Of a stretch of 64,000 bases of DNA, positions 22,767 to 32,096 are shown piece after piece (positions within the stretch are counted from its first letter, which is position 1; each line of letters begins with the position of its first letter). This DNA is from Gamsiella multidivaricata (taxonomy: Eukaryota > Mortierellomycota > Mortierellomycetes > Mortierellales > Mortierellaceae): NCBI RefSeq assembly GCF_025024155.1, contig NW_026251739.1, positions 186,001 through 250,000 on the forward strand. The letters run 5' to 3'. The notes under the pieces were generated by a model that was given only the letters and a program-made list of their open reading frames with translations, was not told the origin of the DNA and did no database searches. A program made the position numbers and the translations under genes.

Positions 22767-23204
22767 CATACTGAAGTAGAATTCAGTAAGCGTTGGATTG
22801 TTCACCCACTATTAGGGATCGTGAGCTGGGTTTAGACCGTTAAGAGACAGGTTAGTTTTACTCTACTGATGAAATGTTGTTGCAGTAGTAAGTGAACTTA
22901 GTACGAGAGGAACCATTCATTCGGATAATCGGTATTTGGGCCTGCCTGAGCAGGCAATGGCACGATACTATCATCCGTTGGATTATGGCTGAATGCCTCT
23001 TAATCAGAATCCGTGCTAGAACGCGACGATTTTCTGCCTTTTTAATCCTTAGTTGAATACGAATAGACCCTCGGGTTCTGAATCATACTACGCGTGTACG
23101 TTTGCGCTACGGAAAAGTGGCGTGAACGTCCACTAATGCCAATTTCAAATATTGAAAGGGATAAATTCATTGCAGACGGTCTTAGTTGAACGGAGTATTG
23201 TACG
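22767..23204 (+). pseudogene. 28S rRNA 3'-end fragment, copy 2 (diverged)
   Basis: Starts in the same 28S region as copy 1 (CATACTGAAGTAGAATTCAG), shares about 215 bases with it at roughly 97% identity, and extends further to the true 28S 3' end: GAACGCGACGATTTTCTGCC and GCAGACG...GGAGTATTGTACG. It carries the same non-canonical changes as copy 1 (GACCGTTAAGAGACAG, TTTTACTCTACTGATGA), so both come from one diverged ancestor. Same orientation as copy 1; the two enclose the broken NACHT gene. Confidence 0.88.
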
Positions 23205-23500
23205 AAAGAACTTTTTTTTTCAAAACATTTAGAGCCGACGGAAAAGGTTCTGCGCAAGTAGTAATAATCCAAACCATGGAAGAGTTGGTGCTAAGCGTCT
23301 CGCGTCGGACCCATACCACCACTTTGCTTATCTCATACTTTATAACAGAGGTAAGATTATTCTTTGGATTTTGTTTTGTTCACTGTATAAAACCTTACCC
23401 TCAAATGAGGCCAAGCCCTCAAAAAAACTTAGGCAGCTATTTATGGCAAAACATGGGGCTTCATTCATCTGAACTGGAACGACAGTAGCATCTTTGGTTC

Positions 23501-23988
23501 TTATAAAAGACTTGCTAACAAGATAAAGGATGGGAGAGATACTAGGAAGTAATAATCCCATAGTCTTGTGATTCGATGTCTCTCAATCTCCTTGCTGTAT
23601 TCACCAGGTACACGAATCCAGTCGGCATGCTCTCTAATATACTTGAACTTGGCTTCATCGCCTTTGAGGCCGTAAACAGCGCGATAGTCCACTTCATTGC
23701 ACCTCATGAAGTACTGGATCTTAGATATGGTATCAGTAAAGCAGGTGCAGGGGAGAGACTGTCAATAAGGAGTGCCTCGCGATGTCTGTCTAGCTTTCCG
23801 CCTAGAGCTTTTTCAGACAATATAGAGCTGTAGACCACAGCATGGACTGTGAAGTAAAGGTTGTTGAGTAAAAACGAAAATGCCGGTAGCCACTCTCGAT
23901 GCGGATATGAGTAAACTGGATGAGGAATGAAGAAGTTGAGAGAGGAAAGAAGGAAGGCATATGTGCCAAAACGCCGGCAATGCTGCCA
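23501..23988 (-). pseudogene. Decayed coding sequence, unknown family
   Basis: On the minus strand a stop-free frame of 94 codons (23988 to TGA 23704) reads like protein: TYAFLLSSLNFFIPHPVYSY and KLDRHREALLIDSLSPAPAL. Overlapping its end, another frame from 23707 to 23501 continues with coding-like text, NEVDYRAVYGLKGDEAKFKY and IRVPGEYSKEIERHR. The switch needs a frameshift near 23725-23745, since there is no room for an intron. Hydrophobic runs in the first part suggest membrane segments. No family is recognised and no start codon is evident, so only a fragment may remain. Confidence 0.4.
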
Positions 23989-25099
23989 TTATAAAGAGGG
24001 CATGGTCAAAAGGAGGAACCTTGTCTCTTTTCTTGGTTCAGATATCGATAACAGCTTAGTTGTTTGAATATTGGCTTTTACCGGTTCATTGAGGCCAGCT
24101 GTCAAATTATCTACCACTCCTTTCAACCAACCAGCATGGAAGATCAGCAGAATTGGGCGATCCAGACGGATACCCACCTTCCGTCGCCCAGTAACCTAAC
24201 CGATGAAACCCAAAACTCTCACGGTAGTTGAGTCAGCTGGTTGGTGCTGTACTGTGCTGTTTATGTTCACATTGCGACCCCTGAAAAAAACACGCCAGGT
24301 AAAACAGAAGATTCACTTTGTGGACAGGCAAATGCCTCAATCCAGAATCGGTACTACTATACATCTAGGATTCTTCAGCGGTTGTCGTTTTGAATGGGTG
24401 TCTGCTACCCCTAAAGAGTTGGCCCCTGCGCGGCGGCTGATGCCTATTATGCAAGGTCGATTTGCAAGACGCGGTGGCGTTAATCTCGATTGTGGACGAG
24501 CAGTGCTTGTGCTCTCAACATCACATCTTCACCAAGATTAGACCTTTTTCAACACCAGGACCCAGAACAGGACTCGGAACAGAATCTGGAAGGACATCTG
24601 GTCGAGAAGTAACGCCGAGTCAACATGGTGAGCCCTCTCACTTTGGTGCAAGCACAGCAGTGACCGTGTGCACTGATACAGCGCTTGCCTTCCGAGTCGG
24701 ATGTGATATCCGATCCTAGGGAGTCGATCTTGAGACTGGTCACAACCGTGGAATTTGCTGATAGGCCCATAACGTTGATGGTATAACGGAGACAAAGTGA
24801 ACATGGTCTGCGCAAACGTCGGACGGTATCCGGAGAGATTCAATTTTCCAATAATATCTCACCCCCTAGATTGAAAGAGATATGGCTCCACACACCACAC
24901 TGATTAGGTATTTATCTGTATAAAACCTAATAGTAAACTGGAGGTACACTTATTAAACTAAATAAAATACATTAGAGGGAAAATGGGCGAAGCACCGATG
25001 ACATCAAGATACAGTCGGGAAATAACTGGTAATGGAATGTTTTATGCTTTTTGGAACAGAACAAGTCAACTAGAACGAAAGATGTTTTTATTAATGCCC

Positions 25100-25129
25100 C
25101 CCAGGTACCGCTTTTACAGGGTACCTGGG
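25100..25129. repeat. Perfect 10-bp inverted repeat (hairpin)
   Basis: CCCAGGTACC and GGTACCTGGG are separated by 10 bases. No gene end is near enough to make it a clear terminator. Confidence 0.7.
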
Positions 25130-26988
25130 ACCGTGACTTTTGACAGACAGTGTCTCGCTCTTATGAATAAAAAAAGGAAGTGGCCGTCTACCGGTTCAGT
25201 CCCAAGATACAGGTTAGTCTGAAGTGGGTCCGATTGGTTCTTGCTGGAAATGGAATGCTTTTGGTGAACAGCGGTACTGTCACGAAGGGCAGGTGGGACA
25301 GGGTGCAAGAAGGACGGGCTTAAGAGGTGGATCGGACTAGGTAGATAGTTTATTGCAGACTGAGGTTCCATAGCCGTCGGGTGCCGGAAATGTCTTTCAT
25401 TCTCTTCCTTCTCTTGTCTGACCATTCCCTCGCACAAATCCCATGCGCGAAACTGGGTCAGAAAAGAAGCAGAGGCTCGCGCATAGCGCTAGAACGAAGA
25501 ATTTTGGTGTGCCCCTGTGGAGGAGAAACAATCTCTTTTCCTGAGATCTGGAAGATGGGCGAGAGAAGAAAGAGGTCCATGCTTGCTTTCAATACATCAC
25601 AGGCCAAAGCAAACAAATACATCAGCGGCCAGCCTACTGCCGTTCTGATTTTGATGAATACAGGGCTTACAATCTTGATACTACTCCATGTTAATGCTCT
25701 AAAACGCGATGACTCACAAACAGGTTTTCTATAAAAAACGACCCCCGGAACACATAGTCATCGTCTTGAGTGATGTATTGCGTACTGATGTATAGTTGAC
25801 TGTCCGGATGAGTGAGGAGAGGGGAGGCTGTAGCCAAAGAAAATAAAGAGAGGTCGCTTGTTTTGGTGCAAAGCAAAACTTAACACTACACTTTTCTGTC
25901 AGCTCTATCCTCTTGTTCTACGTGCTTCAATCTTTGTGATTGTATTGAGGTAGATCAACTCCAGATCAATTGTCATATCATCTTTCCGTCTCTTTTAAAC
26001 GCGAATTCATATATTTACATTATCTGCTCTTGCTCCAAGCCTATTTACACCCTCTCATTCCATCTACATCTCCGCCTATTGTTACACTCTCAATTAAGGT
26101 AAGTAGATTTCTTCGTCTTCCCCTGGTACGAGCGTTGCAGAAAGTCGCATCAACACTCAGCTGAACAACGTCCCGCTCCTGTCCAATTTCCTCATACGCG
26201 GCTGAAAAAATGCAATTGGCCCTTGTTGTCAAGTCATGCATCGCAGTTTGTGCATGCGTGGATGTGCTAACACGTCCCACGATAACCTTATCGCCATCAA
26301 AGGTCATAACAGATACAGCCCTTGCCTGGATTCTGTCATGCTCGGATGATACACTGGATAACGCGTGCTACCGCGATTGTAGCCGCTCAAAACTCGGTGG
26401 CAAGTTGTTGTGCCCCAGATATCTTCCTGCTGATGGAAGAAAGTAAACATTGATCGCTCCTTTGTCAAGCACAAGTTTCTACAAAGTTCAGATTGTGTCC
26501 GTGTGTCATGTGTCTGTGAGAACGTTGCTGGATGCGGTCCTCCACGCAATCTATGCTAGTGTACCCGCACGACGTTGACCGTAGGGATTGGTTTCAGTCG
26601 CACCAAAATGAATAAAGGAAATGAACGGCAAGGCTTGCTCGAACGCAGTGAAGGATCGAGTATAATAAGCAGACGCACGAGCTTGCGTTCTTAGGAGGCG
26701 TGGGATGGGTGTTAAAGCTAGTAGATTAGGAACGGGAGTGTGAAGGACAGAGCGGACAACAGGGAGCAGCGGGGTGGAGAGGAGAGCGAGCAGAGGACAG
26801 AATAAAATATATTGCAGACTGGGTTATGGAGGCTACCACTAGCCCTCGACGAGAGCGAATGCGTTTTTTACTATGTTTTACCACTGAAGCAGCGTGAGAT
26901 ATTTTTGGACAAGAAGGGGTATGACAAATCGAGCAATTAAGGAAGTAATAGCAGAGAATAATCGCACGTCTACACATGGCAGGCAGGG

Positions 26989-26997
26989 GCCGGCAAA
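26989..26997. repeat. Target-site duplication, left
   Basis: GCCGGCAAA, identical to 27394-27402. Confidence 0.88.
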
Positions 26998-27393
26998 GGG
27001 ACAATCTATTTGACAACCCGGGTTGTTACTCTTATTTGGCAACCCCTGTACAAATCCCATGTAAAACAAGACTCGTATCTTTTGCGAATTTCAAGTCGAA
27101 ACAACGCGGCGAGAGGTTGAGAACCATTCCTTCCTCCACCTGGCGCCCCATGCAACCTTTTGCGACCTTGGGAGAAGCCTTCTTCATGACGGAAAACAGG
27201 ATTTTATCGATGATGGACTCAGTGATGACGAAATGGGAAATCAGTTACATTGTGGAGTCCTTTAAGAGACAGATGACGATCTAGCTTAAAGAGCCGGGGC
27301 CAGGTACCATAAGGACTACTGGCATAATCGACATTTAAAAAATGGTGGCCTTACATGGAGTTAGTCAACCCGGGTTGTCAAATAGATTGTCCC
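26998..27393. mobile_element. Terminal-inverted-repeat element (MITE-like), 396 bp, 9-bp target duplication
   Basis: Ends are perfect 28-bp inverted repeats, 26998-27025 and 27366-27393, beginning GGGACAATCTATTTGAC. Directly outside, the 9-bp word GCCGGCAAA is present on both sides (26989-26997 and 27394-27402) in the same orientation, the mark of a cut-and-paste insertion. The inside has no transposase and only a short frame, so this is a non-autonomous element. A 9-bp duplication is typical of Mutator-like transposons (established for MULEs); assignment to that group is inference from size alone. Perfect ends and duplication suggest a recent insertion. Confidence 0.9.
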
Positions 27394-27402
27394 GCCGGCA
27401 AA
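27394..27402. repeat. Target-site duplication, right
   Basis: GCCGGCAAA, identical to 26989-26997. Confidence 0.88.
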
Positions 27403-27465
27403 TAAGCATTTTCAACCGCCAAAAAGCAAAGCGGATCCTAGGAAGGAAACCGGACTAGGGCAAAA

Positions 27466-27538
27466 TGCTCATTGCAGGGATCGAACCTGCGGCCTTCGCG
27501 TTATTAGCACGACGCTCTACCGACTAAGCTAAACGAGC
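27466..27538 (-). tRNA. tRNA-Ile (anticodon AAT)
   Basis: Minus strand, 73 bases including the discriminator A, no intron. The acceptor stem GCTCGTT pairs with AATGAGC (one G-T pair). A box TAGCTTAGTCGG and B box GGTTCGATCCC match the RNA polymerase III promoter consensus. The anticodon loop CTAATAA has AAT, which is modified to IAU and reads ATT/ATC/ATA isoleucine codons. Confidence 0.94.
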
Positions 27539-27657
27539 TTATCCAATTGTTAATTGGAACTTGTTGAGAATCTGAATTCTTTTATATATATTCATAAATT
27601 TCCTACATTCTATAAGTGCAAGATGGGTATTTGCGCCTATTTATTCCGTAAGTGCAA

Positions 27658-27726
27658 GGCTTCAAGGCCTTTGCGGACATGCCCCCATAAAATAACCAAT
27701 AAACCCTGGCAAAGATTGTCCACTGG

Positions 27727-27759
<33 letters not shown>

Positions 27760-27828
27760 CTTTGCGGACATGCGTCTCGTGCTCATGGGGATTTATGTTA
27801 ATAAAAAAAAAAAAAAAAAAAAGTGCAA
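27658..27828 (+). mobile_element. Second poly(A) insertion enclosing the first
   Basis: A second A-run of 20 (27803-27822) follows ATTTATGTTAAT. AAGTGCAA is found at 27650-27657 and at 27821-27828, either side of a segment that contains the shorter insertion. A nested older retroposon explains this, though 8-bp duplications beside A-runs are weak evidence. Confidence 0.45.
27664..27773 (+). mobile_element. Short poly(A) retroposon insertion with 19-bp target duplication
   Basis: The word AAGGCCTTTGCGGACATGC occurs at 27664-27682 and again at 27755-27773. Between the copies lie about 44 bases and a run of 30 A (27727-27756). This is the layout left by target-primed reverse transcription of a poly(A) RNA: target duplication, 5'-truncated insert, A-tail, duplication. 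The insert is too short to name its source. Confidence 0.75.
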
Positions 27829-28784
27829 TGCAGCAACAGCTAGACGGCTGGCAGGAAGCAACTGAGAAGGTCAATATGGATGGATAAAGAGCATAGAACA
27901 AAGAGCGCAAGCTTTGGGAGACGAGGCAAAAGCAAGCCAAGGATCGAGGACAAGCCGCGAGAGGACAGGGACGAAGCTTCACACAGATGACAGACAAGAC
28001 CATTTGGACAGCACTCAAGAACAAGATCAAGGGCGCTTCGGCGATTCGGCAAGCAGGCAACACACCTGGCCGTGTGGAGGACGAGACAAGGGACAACGAT
28101 CAAGGGGCCTGGACGGTTCAAGATTTGTACCACGGACTGACACCGGCGGCTCTCACCAAGGACTGGGAGAGCCTTTTCGAGACGACCACCTCGATCGCGA
28201 GGTACATGGTCGGCCGATTTGTCAAGGCCATCGAGGGATTCGGACGGACAGAAATCTGGAACGAAAGGTGCAAAGTCACCGTCGACTGGGAAAGGGAAAA
28301 TGGGATCACTACCATGAACAAACGCGCCTGGGGACGCAACTGTGTTGGAGAGCACAGACGTAGTGGTAGTGGTTTCGTTAGGTCCTCCAGGAGACAACGA
28401 CGCGCATTGGATGTGAAAGAGATCGAGGAACGAGCGGACAAGCGAGTGCTGCAAAGTTGCATGCAGCAGGTGGAGCTAAACGTGATGGAACGCACCGGCA
28501 ACTGTAAATTTTTGATGATTGAGGAACGCGGCTAAAAGATGACCTTTGCGCACAACAGGCCAAGTAGGGAGTAGGGCTTAGTCACCGACCCCAGGCGGGG
28601 TCGAGTTACCACTCATGCTGACGGGGATTGTGAAGGGGATTGGAGCTGCGAGTGACTAGCAGCGGTGCGGTAAAAGCCGCTTATTAGAATATTGAGCACC
28701 CTTTACTATGCCTCTAGCAATAGGGATCCCTAGTCTAGAGTCCCTCACTATAAATCCGTGGGTTCTAGTTATCAAAAAAAAAAA
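27829..28784 (+). mobile_element. 5'-truncated LINE retrotransposon (3' end with poly(A))
   Basis: A frame open from 27987 to 28535 (182 residues), extendable upstream past two stops, ends with IWNERCKVTVDWERENGITT, which resembles the conserved tail found after the reverse transcriptase in fungal jockey/L1-like LINEs (recalled, not searched). Before it is a Lys/Gln-rich coiled-coil-like stretch (ERKLWETRQKQAKDRGQ). About 240 bases of non-coding sequence follow and end in a run of 11 A (28774-28784). The reverse transcriptase itself is missing. ATAAGTGCA at 27612-27620 and 28791-28799 may be the target duplication. Confidence 0.5.
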
Positions 28785-28911
28785 ATAATCCATAAGTGCA
28801 TGTTTCACAATATGCATGTGTCTGCCTTGAAAATAAAAAGAGCAGAACGTTTCACGTCTTTTTTCTCACCACACTTTTTACACCAGCCTGCTTTATTCAC
28901 TCACCACGACC

Positions 28912-30576
28912 ATGACTTCACGACTCTCTCAAATTGCCTCCCATCTTATTCCTGACTCGATGCATCACCACCAGCATCAACAAACGAACGGGACCAAGAT
29001 CGGAATCAAATCCGAGGACGATGTTATCATATCCTGCGCTGTACGCACACCGATCACCCGTGGGTTCAAAGGAGGATTCAAAGACACGGTGCCGTAAGCT
29101 GCTCGTTATTTTATTTTGCGGACCAAAAGACGGATAGGATATAGTATACGTAGGATGCTTATAAAGTGTTCATCCTCTCGACAACCCCTCCCCCCCAAAA
29201 AAGTGAAGACCTTTTAGCACAAGTTCTGATCGCCGTTAAGGAGCGCACAAAGATCGACCCTGCTCTTGTTGAGGATATCTGTGTAGGAAACGTCCTCCAG
29301 CCCAGTGGAGGTGCCACTACCTCCAGAATGGCAGCTCTCTATGCCGGCTATCCCATCGGGACGACTGTTTACACCGTCAATCGACAATGTGCTTCGGGTC
29401 TTCAAGCTGTAATCAATATCGTGGATGCTATTCAGACGGGTCGCATCGAGATCGGTATCGGTGCAGGAGTCGAGTCCATGACGATGGGCTATGGCTCTTC
29501 GGCCATGGCGGCCAAGTCCTCGGAAAAGATCCCAAAGGCATCACAGGAGGCTGCTGATTGTCAGCTCTCCATGGGGTATGCGGTGCTCATGAGAAATGTG
29601 TGCTGAAAAAGGGGTCATTGTTGCGTCACATACTGATGTCAAAGCGCCGCGCTTTTTTTGCTGTGCGTATGCGTGCATTTTTTTACGCGCTTCGCAAATT
29701 AGAATCACGTCCGAGAATGTGGCGCACGACTTTGGCATCAGTCGTAAGGCACAGGACGAATATGCAGCGCTCTCATTCCAACGTGCCTCGCTCGCCCAGA
29801 AGGAGGACCGGTTCAAGGACGAGATCGTGCCCGTGCAAACCTTCATCAAAGAAAACACGACCGCCACCACATCCGGCACCGCCGGTAAAGACAACGCGGG
29901 CGATAACGATGGTCAGATGAAGGCGGTCGTCATCAGTCAAGACGACGGCATCCGTGAGGGTGTCACATTCGACTTGCTCAGCAAGATTCGCCCCGCGTTT
30001 TCGCAGGAAGGGACCACGACTGCAGGTAATGCCTCTCAGATCTCCGATGGCGCTGCAGCTGTGCTGCTGATGAAACGAAAGACTGCCCAACGACTCGGCT
30101 TGCCCATCCTCGGAAAATTCATCACCTCTGCGGTCAAGGGTGTGCCGCCTCGTATCATGGGAATCGGTCCAGTCGCCGCGATTCCGGCAGTCTGTCAGCA
30201 CGCAGGTATCTCGGTCCAGGATGTCGATGTGATCGAGCTAAACGAGGCCTTTGCGAGCCAGACATTGTATACGATTGAGAAGTGTGGGCTGGACGTTCAC
30301 AGGGTCAACCCGAACGGTGGCGCCATCGCGCTAGGACATCCCCTTGGTACGACAAACACGGCACATCGATGCTTATCAATTTGCTGGGCTCATTTTGTGT
30401 GCATGTGAGACTTACTGCTCATTATATGTATATTGTTGTTTATAGGTTGCACAGGCGCACGCCAGATTGCGACGTTGTTGAACGAACTCAAACGGCGCAA
30501 GGCACGACTGGGAATGATCACCATGTGTATGGCTACAGGTATGGGAGCCGCCGCTCTCTTCGAGAACGAGTCCTAA
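28912..30576 (+). CDS. POT1: 3-ketoacyl-CoA thiolase, peroxisomal (PTS2)
   Basis: Last enzyme of the beta-oxidation cycle: cleaves 3-ketoacyl-CoA with CoA to acetyl-CoA and a shortened acyl-CoA. Exons 28912-29093, 29204-29575, 29703-30346 and 30446-30576 encode 442 residues, usual for the family. RLSQIASHL at residues 4-12 fits the PTS2 peroxisomal import signal (R-L-x5-H-L) exactly. Nucleophile Cys123 sits in VNRQCASGLQAV; NEAFAS, GHPLGCTGARQ (His397) and CMATGMGAA (Cys427) complete the active site. A low-complexity insert (Thr/Gly/Asp-rich) lies at about residues 220-245. AATAAA signals follow at 30713-30718 and 30721-30726. It is convergent with the chitin deacetylase gene. Confidence 0.95.
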
Positions 30577-30940
30577 GCTCGTGAAGATGAACGAAATGCA
30601 GCTAGTCAAGCCCTCCAGGAACATGCATTCTTTACCTGGTAAAGGCTGAGCTTTATCGCGCACAAAGCAAACAGGGACCGAGCTATTTTATGGTTCAAAT
30701 GTACCTCGTGAAAATAAAACAATAAATGAAAGTTTGAAAAAGCCAATCGAGCTTTTACAACGTCAACCAGGGTGTTTATGCGATAAATTAAGTGGTAGTA
30801 GATTGTGCGTCTAGTCTATAGTAAGAGACATTGTGCATATGGCCCCGGAGCGGGAGGCGAGGATGGACATACGGCCCCCCTCAACAAAATGGTCACATTG
30901 AGCTGGGCGAAAGAAGGGGGGTCAATGAGCAGCCCTAACT
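30577..30940. other. Convergent 3' regions
   Basis: Holds the two AATAAA signals of the thiolase gene and the 3' end of the chitin deacetylase transcript. Nothing else is seen. Confidence 0.5.
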
Positions 30941-32096
30941 TTAGAACATGGCGTAGCCGACAACAGCAACCAAGCCCATGGCCCAAGCACCAGCCTTGAC
31001 AATTCCAGCAGCGCTGTCGATGTTCTTGTTCGAGGTGATGGTGGGGCTAGAAGTCGCAGGGCCAGAACCGCTGGCAGTGGTAGCGGTGCTAGCGGGGGCA
31101 GCAGGGCTAGTGGTAGCGCCGCCAGGAGCAGAGGTGGGGACAACAGCGCCAGGGGCGGTGCTGGCGGAGGGAACAACGGGCACAGTGGTCGGGGGAACGG
31201 TGGATCCGCCGAGGTAGGCGGGCTTGCCAACGCACTCCTCCATGGTGACGAACCTGTAGCCCTTGGCGAGGATAGCGTCAATGACACGGTCGGCCAAGAG
31301 ATCAACCGAGAACTTGTGGATCTCATGCTGGAGAAGGATGAAGGAATCGGTAGCAGGATTGGAATCCTGGATGATGACCTTGTTGAGCTCGACCATGGAC
31401 TTATCAGTGGCCTCCTGGGCAGACAGGGCCTTGAAGCGCCAGTCGTTGGTGTCGACGTTCCAGTGAGAGATGACCAAGCCCATCTCGGTCATCGTCTTGG
31501 TGCACAGCCCAGCGCAGCGGCCCTCAGGCGCACGCATGTACGCAGGGCGGACGCCCGAGTTCAGGAACATGATCTCGGCGGTGTCGGTAATCTCCTTCTT
31601 CATCTGGTCCACAGTCATGAGGTCCATGTTGCTATGGCTGTATGTGTGCGATGCCAACTGATGGCCAGCAGCGAGAACCTTCTTGAGAGCGCCAGCCTGG
31701 CCAGCGTCCTGGGCAATCATGCTGCCGCTGTTTGTGAAATAATTCAGGGGAGGGAAACATGTGGATGGGGTGAGTACAACTGGACGCGTTTTGCTGTTGT
31801 TGCAAATGAAGCAGATCAAGGGAGGTTTTCCCCCTGGGATGGACCGTTGCAGATCGAGTGGCAACAGCAGTGGTGGTAACAGAGGCTTACAGGACAAAGA
31901 ATGTGGCCTTGACGTTCTTCTTGGCCAAGATAGCCAAGAGGGCGTCGTTGTACGAGCCAGGACCATCATCAAAGGTCAATGCAACAACACCAGGCATGGT
32001 GCAGGTGTCGATCTTGTTGGGATCGTCGGGCATGGCGGCAGTGGCGACGGAGGCCAAGAAGATGGCAGAGAAGGAGAGGATGGTGTTGATCTTCAT
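30941..32096 (-). CDS. Chitin deacetylase, CE4 family, secreted and probably GPI-anchored
   Basis: Removes acetyl groups from chitin to give chitosan in the cell wall. Exons 31891-32096 and 30941-31727 (minus strand) encode 330 residues. Signal peptide residues 1 to about 21 (KINTILSFSAIFLASVATA); catalytic/metal motif TFDDGP at 41-46; metal-binding HTYSH at 96-100; RAPEGRC with the conserved Arg and Pro. After the catalytic domain comes a Ser/Thr/Ala/Pro-rich, glycosylation-prone linker of about 75 residues and a hydrophobic C-terminus (AWAMGLVAVVGYAMF), typical of a GPI-attachment signal. In this family the product is usually at the plasma membrane or in the wall. The neighbouring GlcNAc-6-P deacetylase gene is 10 kb away and not obviously linked. 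Confidence 0.92.

Larger units (their letters stand above)
23989..26997. other. Accessory non-coding region, no confident gene
   Basis: Short frames occur on both strands (24203-24541 +, 24549-24815 -, 26041-26307 -, 26210-26446 +) but none has a recognisable domain and opposite-strand frames compete, so I do not call genes. A 10-bp perfect hairpin with GGTACC in each arm lies at 25100-25129. This looks like decayed mobile or gene material. Confidence 0.35.

Noticed and set aside
16078..23204. Functional rDNA unit or R2-type retrotransposon in 28S
   Set aside because: Only the 28S 3' part is present, invariant positions are changed, no 18S/5.8S is nearby, and no reverse transcriptase lies between the fragments. 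The R2 site itself is not included.
24300..24540. RIP-like C-to-T mutation inferred from many minus-strand stops
   Set aside because: Every TAA/TAG/TGA has a one-step C-to-T ancestor, so without an intact homologue the stops prove nothing, and another frame there has fewer stops.
24203..24541. 112-codon plus-strand frame as a gene
   Set aside because: No recognisable domain, and minus-strand frames across the same bases read equally like decayed protein; strand and frame cannot be decided.
25100..25129. Hairpin as a transcription terminator
   Set aside because: No gene end lies nearby and fungi do not use such terminators for mRNA genes; kept only as an inverted repeat.
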